Shown here one piece after another: positions 1 to 6,443 of a stretch of 12,811 nt of DNA (positions are counted from its first letter, which is position 1; each line of letters begins with the position of its first letter). This stretch comes from Periconia sp. R9002 (Eukaryota > Ascomycota > Dothideomycetes > Pleosporales > Periconiaceae): assembly GCA_023627715.1 (NCBI GenBank), contig JAMAHW010000243.1, forward strand, positions 1 through 12,811. Direction: 5' to 3'. Under the pieces are notes generated by a model. The model was not told where the DNA came from, ran no database searches, and saw only the letters and a program-made list of their open reading frames with translations. Both the position numbers and the translations under genes were made by a program.

Positions 1-625
1 ATATCTTATGCTAACAGCAACCGCCATCTCCTGTATGCGATGGAGTCGCAAAATTATCGCCTCTAGGACAAGGTCAGGGTAGGAATGGGTCGGCCATTTC
101 ACATGCCCGCAGTGGCAAATCCTATACATCGTGTAGCTGTGCTACGTACCTGTCTTCCATTGGTCCACAGAAGGCAAACTGCATTCTCATCTCCGAATCC
201 TAAAAATCATTTGTGGAACGTAGCTAGTACTCATTCTGGAAGTCACCGTTATCACGTGTCCAGCCACTTCTGCATTCCCCTGCTTCGAAGGCTGATGTGG
301 AGGTCAGAGCACTTAGCAAAGCACCATGCAACATGGTGAAGCATATCTCTCACATATCTCAACGACATCACGAAACTGTCGCTCCCAGGGCAAGCCCTCA
401 AGGCGATATATTTGCGATGCTGCAACCTGTTATGAGCTTTATGGTCGTGTCCGGTTAGCATTGCTGGATGGGGTACAGCAGTAGCTTCAATAAGTAACAG
501 ACAGACCAGAACTAGGGCTCTACAGTGGGAGCCAAAAACGGGTCTGATACGCTATCGCAAGCGCGATCGTCGTTTGTGGCTCAGTGTTTCACGGGAAAAG
601 AGATGATCTATGTTAGCTTACATCA
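1..625. other. Left-edge region without a supportable gene
   Basis: Short open frames occur on both strands (for example about 85-339 plus and 252-461 minus), but none shows a recognisable domain, an intron pattern or biased codon use. The only structure I can see is a 50-base stretch near 69-120 that resembles the end of the dispersed repeat at 2143-2614 and 9855-10321 (listed separately). The right part probably holds the 3' untranslated region and downstream sequence of the minus-strand gene ending at 626. Confidence 0.5.
69..120 (+). repeat. Diverged fragment of the dispersed repeat (copy A)
   Basis: The segment reads CAAGGTCAGGGTAGG, then GGGTCGGCCAT, then GTGGCAA. It aligns without gaps to the terminal part of the inverted copy near 9855-9905 read on the minus strand. 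In the first 26 aligned bases I count five differences, three of them C/T transitions; the second half is weaker. Only this terminal core is shared, not the rest of the repeat, so common origin is an inference. Confidence 0.4.
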
Positions 626-1830
626 TTATAATTCAGCCTGTAGCCGCTCCTCATCGCTTTCGATATCGCCTTCCTCGATCACTACACTACAACTGTCTTT
701 ATCAGGACTGCTCATCACTACTTGCTCTCTCGCTAGCTCTGGCACCTGATCGCCGAACAGCGTGCTGATCGATTTTTCCAACACTTGACCCGCTGCACTC
801 AGGATTTCAATCTTCCTATGTGCACCAAAAGACACAAGCTGTCGTTCCTGCTTTTCAAGTGCCTCTTTCTGTCTCTGTATATCGACAAGCGTGTTGCATA
901 TTCCCTGCTGCATCGCCAACGTGCTTTTTTCCATTCTTCTAGCTTCTGTGTTTACAATTGCGTATAGGTTTTGCAATTTCTTTACGGTTTTGTCGTCATG
1001 CAGAAGTTCTGCTAGAATGTGTGCTGAATGAATCTGATCTAGAAATTCTTGTGGTGTAAGGTGCAGGCGATGTACTGCGGCGTGCCGGAGTTTAGACACA
1101 TTTTGGATCACGCGATCAAGTGGAGCATGTCCTTCAACGGCTATATAACCACTAGGTAGGTGCTTTGCATGCTTTCTCAAGATATGCGGCCATTTGGTCA
1201 GCTCGCATGCGGCCGCACAATCCCAGCCGCGTTCCTGAAGCACAGAAGGCAGCCATTTCTTCGCGAATGCGAAACATGATTCCTCAAGGAGCTGTTGAAT
1301 TATTGCCAAGACGCGATGCTGAGTTTCAAAAGGAAACCGGAGAGTTTGCCAGGCGGGAACTTCTATATGTAGACCTGTAAGATTTTATGCATTTTTATTT
1401 GATTGTTGGGATAAAACGAACCATGTGAAATATCTGGAATGATGCTTTTTGGAGCACTACCTAATCCTTCGTGCTTTGCCTGTATGGGTCTCTCGAGCCA
1501 TGTCTTGGATTCTCCGGATTGCTCTTTTTTAATGCTCGTCGTCCCCTTTTGCGTTGCTAGGCTGGTGATTTCGGACTTAGACACAAGCTCCGGAAACTCT
1601 TTGCTCGCCAGCTCTTCTGATTCGAAGACGCGGTCACGAAGAAGAGCTCTGAGAATAGGTACCAGTTTATCGATCTCGCAATTGCTACTTAAGTTCTTGG
1701 ATAGCGACCAGTGCTTTAGAACAAGATTGCGTATAGCCTTCTTCTTTCGCACTCCTGCATGTTTGCCTGTAAAGACATCGCGGTATACCGAGAACACCCT
1801 TTTCCGCTCCTCCTTGGCCCGATTACTCAT
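626..1830 (-). CDS. Conserved ascomycete protein of unknown function, two exons, 385 aa
   Basis: Exons are 1830-1422 and 1374-626 on the minus strand. The 47-base intron (1421-1375) has a GTTCGT donor and a TTACAG acceptor, and splicing joins codons to give ISHG followed by LHIEVPAWQTLRFPFETQHR. The ATG at 1830 is the first in-frame methionine of a frame that stays open upstream to about 2031, so a further 5' exon is possible. Residues 1-80 are basic and helical. Residues 138-245 form a conserved block (PAWQTL, ALPSVLQERGW-like LPSVLQERGWDC, LRHAAVHRL at 232-240). Residues about 260-320 look like a coiled coil, and the acidic tail ends EEGDIESDEERLQAEL. I recognise this layout from filamentous-ascomycete proteins, some misleadingly named ubiquinol-cytochrome c reductase cytochrome c1 in databases. 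No haem motif (CxxCH) is present, so that name is not supported. Codon use is relaxed. Function unknown. Confidence 0.75.
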
Positions 1831-2142
1831 CTCAAACGGTTGCGTCCATTCGTGAAGGCGAACAATGGTATACAGATTGCGCAAGGCAAAGCCAGAAAAC
1901 GCGGAGGTACGATAGTGGCACCAGTCCCTATGGATGTATATAATGAATTGCAAGGTGGATCGGTTGACTGAATGCTCAGCTCCAGCCACAGTTAGTGATG
2001 GCCCGGATAAACTGGATGATCCGATCCGCACTTCCCCGCCCCCATCACATGTCGTACGAACCAGTCAAGCTCACCTAGTGAATTCGCTCGATATTAAGTT
2101 ACTGTCCGACTCGTTGATTCTTCCTGCCAACTTAGTACGTTA
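1831..2142. other. 5' flank of the 626-1830 gene
   Basis: The reading frame of the minus-strand gene stays open without a methionine from 1831 to about 2031, so this stretch is either 5' untranslated region or contains part of an unrecognised upstream exon. I see no TATA box or other clear promoter element. It ends where similarity to the inverted repeat copy begins (about 2143). Confidence 0.4.
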
Positions 2143-2614
2143 GATGTACGCTCGATCATGCTACGGGTGCGTTAGCGGGAGCGTGGTGAGGACAGAACGA
2201 ACCGTTAGGACCCTGTTTGGCGCCTACGTTATTTATGGATTATGTTTAGCTAGCCGAAGGGCCTAATCTGGTCCCCGCAGGTGGGTCCCGATTTTGCACA
2301 GAACAGCCAGCCCATCTGACACTAACGCTATCATAGTTGAGTTCCCAGTTTCATTTTTGGATTTAGTGGTGATCAAGATCGGTTTCCATTTCTTGCACTT
2401 TAGTTGCTCTGAGCGCACGGCCGATTAGCTGGGCGCTTCCTAGATACATATTATCGGTTGCAGAGGTACTTGTGGCTTGGCGTATGGCGTAAAAATGAGT
2501 TGCGCTACATGTACCTCTACCTACCTAATTTCTGTACATTTCGAAGCGTCTGCAAGGTCTAGGCCGGTGCAGGTCGGCTATCATCCTGTAGGTGGTGGCA
2601 ACATAAAGTACCGC
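2143..2614 (+). repeat. Dispersed repeat, copy B (inverted partner at 9855-10321)
   Basis: Reading plus here against minus at 10321-9855, the two stretches align from GCTCGATCAT, through the shared CCCTGTTTGGCG, GTTATTTATGGATTATGT and CTAATCTGGTCCCCGCAGG blocks, to TACATTTCGAAGCGTCTGC and the GGTCGGC core. In the block 2210-2341 I count about 12 substitutions by eye, of which about 10 are transitions. This pattern fits an old transposon copy altered by RIP. No coding potential, TG...CA ends or target-site duplication is clear, so the element class (solo LTR, SINE or MITE) cannot be assigned. Outer limits are approximate. Confidence 0.8.
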
Positions 2615-2733
2615 CTTACATAGGCTACATTTTATGATAATGCGTAAGCAAACTAAGTTACTTCCGATTTTTTAAAGACCGAAAGGATTTAGAGGAATCT
2701 CCCCCTATCATAGTGTTGTTAATGTGTAGTGTA

Positions 2734-2927
2734 GGCAGGTCAGGTTCCTATGAAAAATCGCTCACTCGGAAAGCTACGCCACGCTCAGCCTAATATAGTA
2801 ACTACTGTGCCGTACGAGAATGCACTCTCGTACGGCACAGTAGTTACTATATTAGACATACGGCGTGCGAGTGCACTTCGACGCTATTTCAGCAATGATA
2901 TCCCTAGTCATGTAAACCTGACCTGCC
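2734..2927. mobile_element. Nested inverted-repeat (foldback/MITE-like) element
   Basis: The ends are a perfect 13-base inverted repeat: GGCAGGTCAGGTT at 2734-2746 and AACCTGACCTGCC at 2915-2927. Inside is a perfect 30-base inverted repeat (2790-2819 and 2826-2855). The intervening arms, 2747-2789 and 2856-2914, differ in length and are only loosely complementary. The whole is 194 bases and has no transposase frame, as expected of a non-autonomous foldback element. A TA lies at the left boundary (2732-2733), but the right boundary reads AT, so no target-site duplication can be claimed. It could also be an inverted duplication made by template switching. Confidence 0.65.
2790..2855. repeat. 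Perfect palindrome with 30-base arms and 6-base loop
   Basis: The arms at 2790-2819 (starting CTAATATAGTAACTACTGTG and ending CGTACGAGA) and 2826-2855 are exact reverse complements. The six-base centre is ATGCAC. Its inner four bases, TGCA, are again palindromic, so only one base pair of the 66-base palindrome mismatches. In single-stranded DNA or in RNA this would form a very stable hairpin. It lies inside the foldback element at 2734-2927. Confidence 0.95.
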
Positions 2928-2987
2928 ATGGATTCGATTAGCTAGACACTAGTATCGCATCGCAGAGCTGGATTCCGCCGCCGCTCT

Positions 2988-3061
2988 AATTCGTCCACCC
3001 GGCAATATTTCGTCCACTCCGGAACAATTCGTCCACTTCGCAACAATTCGTCCACTTCACC
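2988..3061. repeat. 19-base tandem repeat, about four units
   Basis: Units start at 2988, 3007, 3026 and 3045. Each carries A(A/T)TTCGTCCAC followed by an eight-base variable part (CCGGCAAT, TCCGGAAC, TTCGCAAC); the last unit is slightly short. The 19-base period is not a multiple of three, so it does not encode a repeated peptide. The array begins 60 bases beyond the foldback element. It could be remains of subterminal transposase-binding repeats, or an array of protein-binding sites. Nothing in the sequence decides between these. Confidence 0.85.
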
Positions 3062-3354
3062 AATAACTCCAAAGCAATAGTGGTATACGCCATAATAAAC
3101 TGCCCAACTACGAGTTTCTCGATGTTCAAAGACAATGTTATGCTCGTGAAGACTAGCTTTAAAATAAAACCCTTTATCTATAATGCGCAAAGGTTAGTCG
3201 TACAGAAAGTGCAATTCGTGGGATTAGACGTCTGTCGTTTGGGGAAGTGGGGCGAGCGCGTGGTCCCTGGTCGATTACATATCCATGGCGTTTGTTTAGG
3301 ATGCTTACGCTATTTTGAGGTGAGAACTATAGCAGGGCGTACTCGGGGGAGGTG
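3062..3354. other. Distal upstream region of the oxidoreductase gene
   Basis: No gene is supported. A minus-strand frame running about 3190-2942 has a plausible amino-acid composition but no ATG, starting only at TTG, and it runs through the tandem array. A plus-strand frame (3080-3409) overlaps the TATA box and looks incidental. Confidence 0.4.
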
Positions 3355-3362
3355 TATAAAAG
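3355..3362 (+). promoter_or_regulatory. TATA box of the oxidoreductase gene
   Basis: TATAAAAG lies 243 bases upstream of the oxidoreductase ATG at 3605. It is followed by purine-rich and A/T-rich tracts and then a leader with CA-rich segments, a layout common in fungal promoters. If it is used, transcription would start near 3390 and the leader would be about 210 bases. Two GATAAG motifs (3410-3415 and 3476-3481) would then lie inside the transcribed leader, so their relevance to GATA-factor control is doubtful. Confidence 0.55.
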
Positions 3363-3604
3363 AGGGGGAATTCGTACTTGATGGGGAATTTTTTTGGTTT
3401 CCTGTTTGAGATAAGAGAAAAAAAAATTGTTTCAGGGTTCTTTTTGAGGAAAATACAGCAAAAAGTGTGTGTGGAGATAAGACAAAGAAAGGAGAAGGAA
3501 GAAGCCGACTCTTGATCGATCAGTCAATTGATTAACCGCCGCAATACAACCATCACTCATCTAAGACAAAAGAAAAAGGAAGGGATAGAAACACCACCTC
3601 CAAA

Positions 3605-4645
3605 ATGTCAACGATGAAAGCCTGGACAACCCCCATCCCCCTCCCTCACTCCGGTCTCGACGCCTCCATGGCCCTCACCCCCTCCCACCCCCTCCCAAGC
3701 ACCACCAAACCAGACCAACTTCAAATCCGCATCCACAGCGCCTCCCTGAACCCAGCCGACCATAAAGTCCCTGAAGCGCCCTTCGTCTCGCGTTTCGCAG
3801 CCGCCAACCCGTACATCCCCGCGCAAGACTTCAGCGGCGTGGTAACCGCCCTCGGCCCCTCCATCACGGACCTCGCCGTCGGCGACAGCGTTTTCGGCTC
3901 GACCTGCGGAGACCAGATGGGCAAGGGCACCTTGGCCGAGTACGTCGTCGTCAAGCGCGAAATGGTCGCTAAGATCCCCGACGCGTTGAAAGGGAAGTGG
4001 GATGACATGTCTGGAATCGGGATCGCGGGGTTAACCGCCCTCCACGCTATCGTACCGAACGTGAAAGAAGGCGATAGGGTGTTCGTGAATGGTGGCTCCG
4101 GTGGTACCGGCATATTTAGCATCCAGATCGCGAAGGCTGCGGGGTGTTTTGTCACGACCACGTGTTCGACTAGGAACATCGAGTTGTGCCAGAGTCTAGG
4201 CGCGGACGAAGTCCTCGATTATACGAAAGCCAATGTCGTGGACATTATGAAGGGAAAGGGGAAAGGGTACAAACTCGTCGTCGACAACGTCGGTGCACCG
4301 GCGGGTTTATACCGCGCCTCGAACGCGTTTACCATGGATTCCGGAGCGACGTTTGTGCAGGTCGGCGTGAGTGCCAATTTGCAGCAGTTACGTCAGGTTG
4401 GAGGGAATTTGTTGCGGCCTGGGTTCTTGGGCGGTGGGAAGGCGAAGTACGATTTGATTTTGGCAAAGGTTACGAAGGAGACGCCAGGGGATTTGGAGAG
4501 AATTGCGAAGTGGATGGTGGAAGGGAAAGTTAGGATGGTTGTTGATGAGACTTTTGGGTTTGGGGAGGCAGCGAAGGGGTTTGAGAAGTTGAAGACGGGA
4601 CGGGCGAGGGGGAAGGTGGTTGTTAGGGTTTGGGAGGGGGAGTGA
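3605..4645 (+). CDS. Zinc-free MDR-family NAD(P)H-dependent oxidoreductase (quinone oxidoreductase-like), 346 aa
   Basis: An intact single-exon gene. The N-terminal GroES-like domain (residues about 35-125) contains IRIHSASLNPADHK and QDFSGVV (74-80). FSGVV stands where zinc alcohol dehydrogenases have the GHE zinc-ligand motif, and the structural-zinc cysteine cluster is absent, so this is a zinc-free member. The Rossmann domain starts at NGGSGGTGIF (162-171), the nucleotide-binding glycine loop, and continues with LGADEVLDYT (198-207). The C-terminal GRARGKVVV strand (332-340) is also typical. The family (quinone reductase and reticulon-4-interacting-protein-1 type) reduces quinones or activated alkenes with NADPH; the substrate here is unknown. 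The ATG at 3605 has a good fungal context (CCAAAATGTC); a second ATG lies three codons on. Third positions are C-rich early and G-rich late. No biosynthetic partner gene is adjacent. Confidence 0.93.
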   Translation: MSTMKAWTTPIPLPHSGLDASMALTPSHPLPSTTKPDQLQIRIHSASLNPADHKVPEAPFVSRFAAANPYIPAQDFSGVVTALGPSITDLAVGDSVFGSTCGDQMGKGTLAEYVVVKREMVAKIPDALKGKWDDMSGIGIAGLTALHAIVPNVKEGDRVFVNGGSGGTGIFSIQIAKAAGCFVTTTCSTRNIELCQSLGADEVLDYTKANVVDIMKGKGKGYKLVVDNVGAPAGLYRASNAFTMDSGATFVQVGVSANLQQLRQVGGNLLRPGFLGGGKAKYDLILAKVTKETPGDLERIAKWMVEGKVRMVVDETFGFGEAAKGFEKLKTGRARGKVVVRVWEGE

Positions 4646-5043
4646 GTGAGTGAGGTTTTTGTGGGTGTTGTGAGGTTTGGGAATTTTGGGTTTCTTGGGG
4701 TGTGCGTATCGGTTTGCGTCGATAAGTGGGGTTCGATGTGTTCATTCAGGGTCTAGTATGTGTGGACTACCTACATTTTATCGTCTAGCTATGGTATTGC
4801 GTGTAAACGTCAGCTCCCTTTGTCACGAACTGTCCTACGGATTTTCACCAAACCGGTAGATTATTGCTACCAGGGCAAAGGTTATGGCCGGTGCGGCTCG
4901 GCCATCGTCCCTGCTGCGGATGGTACTTTGCCACCTCAGCCGCCACCACATGCTGACAGATCAATTCGGAAATACCGCTTCTCAAAGTACCCTTCAAGTA
5001 CCTATCGTCGTACGAGGCGCAAATTCGAACCCTGATTTTGCTC
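4646..5043. other. Downstream region of the oxidoreductase gene
   Basis: The first 80 bases are G/T-rich on the plus strand and probably form the 3' untranslated region. The rest contains short frames without recognisable content and a 95-base stretch related to the dispersed repeat (listed separately). No gene is supported. Confidence 0.45.
4868..4965 (+). repeat. Diverged fragment related to the dispersed repeat (copy C)
   Basis: GGCCGGTGCGGCTCGGCCAT resembles the GGCCGGTGCAGGTCGGCTAT core of copy B near 2563-2582. The stretch ends ATGCTGACAGATCA, which resembles the ATGCTAACAGATCA end of the inverted copy near 9841 (read on the minus strand). The sequence between aligns poorly. Common descent is likely for the core but uncertain for the whole. 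Confidence 0.35.
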
Positions 5044-5092
5044 GCCTCTCTAAAGCAAGATTACTAGACTAGAGAGGCTCTCGGGATTTTTT
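5044..5092 (+). repeat. Stem-loop followed by a T-run
   Basis: GCCTCTCTA (5044-5052) and TAGAGAGGC (5070-5078) form a perfect 9-base stem with a 17-base loop. It is followed by CTCGGGATTTTTTT, with a seven-T run at 5086-5092. The arrangement resembles the end of a small RNA-polymerase-III transcript, but I found no clear transcript upstream. It could also mark the end of a small repeat. Confidence 0.5.
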
Positions 5093-5217
5093 TATCCTTC
5101 ACACTCGTTTTAAGCAGCCAACTTCGGACAATTTCTCCCCGTGCCGCCCAGGTTAACAACGGAGATAGTCCTGTATTTGTCCTTGGAAGACCAGCACCAG
5201 TGGACACATTTGTGCGG

Positions 5218-5856
5218 TCACCTAGGTTCGTTTTCATCTCCTTCATCCTCGAGCAAGGTAGTGAACAGCGTAACGCTGTCTCCCATCCATCCCTCCGGAA
5301 AGCGCGCATTATCCGACTGGATAGCCCCCATACTTTTGAATTCATCAACAAGATATTCTAGCGTCCCAGCCGATGCATCCGGATTGGGGTCATACAGATC
5401 TACAGGGTACGTGCTATTGAACCGGTCGATATGCTGGCCCTCCTCTTTGATCTCATCGATGAGCTTCATGGCATCCTTGGGTACTATTGTTCCCAGTCGA
5501 GTAGCTATGGCTGCGACACTTTGAACGACCCCTCTAATGAATGGATGCGTGCGTGCTAGATTCTGATATCCTCGCATGCAGAGCAAGAAGTAAAAGTGTG
5601 CTTCTTTATCTTTGTAGTCGTGCAGGATGTAATTCATGAGGTAAAGCATGCCGCTTTGATAGAGGACACTGAAATTTGCGGATTCGCATGTGGCCCAAAA
5701 ATCATATATTAGTCGCTTTAGCTGCTTGATGGAAGCTTGAACAATCTTTGCTGGGGTTGCATTGGTACCCGCGAATGTAGACAGGCGCGGCTGAGGTTTT
5801 AACTGGCTAAAGGGCCGGAAGACATCCATTACAATGGTATGAAACCATATGCTAGG
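5218..5856 (-). pseudogene. Orphan C-terminal fragment of a fungal Zn2Cys6 transcription factor
   Basis: The longest ATG-started frame is 5829-5218 (203 aa); the frame extends nine codons further to 5856 as PSIWFHTIV, preceded by a TAG usable as an intron acceptor. The sequence WFHTIVMDVFRPF, then ASIKQLKRLIYDFW, SVLYQSGMLYLMNYILHD, FYFLLCMRGYQNLARTHPF and AAIATRLGTIVPKDA matches my knowledge of the C-terminal helical part of the fungal-specific transcription-factor domain in nitrate-regulator-like zinc-cluster proteins. Those proteins are usually 600-900 residues, with the DNA-binding cluster at the N-terminus. Upstream, 5857-6440 has stops in all minus-strand frames and no CxxCxxxxxxC cluster, so the DNA-binding domain and the first part of the regulatory domain are missing. 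The fragment itself has no internal stop. A short regulatory protein cannot be excluded, but a truncated relic is more likely. Confidence 0.65.
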
Positions 5857-6443
5857 CTACATTAGCCGCCTAATCTCAAATTTCCAATAGAAGGTTCATA
5901 CTACCACTCCTGTGCAGACAGATCAGCTACGTGACTACTGTCTTAAGTACCCTTAATATACTACTTCCTATATGATTAAAATATTAGCTTTCTATGTCTT
6001 ATCCATGAAGGGTGCCTAAAAAAGACACTTGTCAAAACCCCCCTATCCGAGAGCAGTATTGCTGTCGAAGAGTTTCTCAACCGACGTCGGCTTCCAAGTA
6101 CAGCTAATCTTACCCATCCAGTGTCATGATAACTTTTCTTTACACCACAAACTTCGACGGTTCCAGCTCAACAAACTCGCCGCTTTTTGTGTTCAAAATT
6201 TATGATGATATATAGTGAACCGGACATAGCCCTGAGCATAACGTTGGGTGACAACAACATAGTAATAGAGACGAAGGGCTTGAATGGATATCGATGTAGC
6301 GAGTAGACTTACACATATGGCCCAACAGATTGTTTCGTATAGTGTACATCGTATAAGACACAGGTACAATTGGCACATGTACTAAGATGAACGGTATTCA
6401 TATGGTTCTGCATTGAATTGGGAGCCAATGCAACAATGTTGAA
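5857..6443. other. AT-rich gap between the transcription-factor fragment and the membrane-protein gene
   Basis: The region contains stops in all frames and no domain I recognise. The part near 6443 should hold the 3' untranslated region of the membrane-protein gene. The missing N-terminal half of the transcription factor would be expected here, but none of it is seen. Confidence 0.55.

Noticed and set aside
1375..1457. Alternative donor GTAGTG for the intron of the 626-1830 gene
   Set aside because: It would remove conserved-looking sequence, and the GTTCGT donor gives a 47-base intron that preserves the frame and yields the expected GLHIEVPAW junction.
626..1830. Cytochrome c1 / ubiquinol-cytochrome c reductase function
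   Set aside because: Database-style naming only; the sequence lacks CxxCH and the cytochrome c1 fold signature.
3080..3409. 109-codon plus-strand frame upstream of the oxidoreductase
   Set aside because: It overlaps the TATA box and proximal promoter and has no recognisable domain.
3410..3481. Two GATAAG motifs as nitrogen-regulation (GATA-factor) sites
   Set aside because: They lie downstream of the likely TATA box in the leader, and such hexamers are common by chance in purine-rich sequence.
3608..4179. Long minus-strand open frames opposite the oxidoreductase
   Set aside because: They lie antisense to a well-supported gene and their composition follows from its codon bias; no family features.
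4985..5075. tRNA gene suggested by GGTTCGAAT on the minus strand
   Set aside because: The five bases on either side of the T-loop do not pair, no anticodon arm can be drawn, and the nearest strong stem is an ordinary hairpin.
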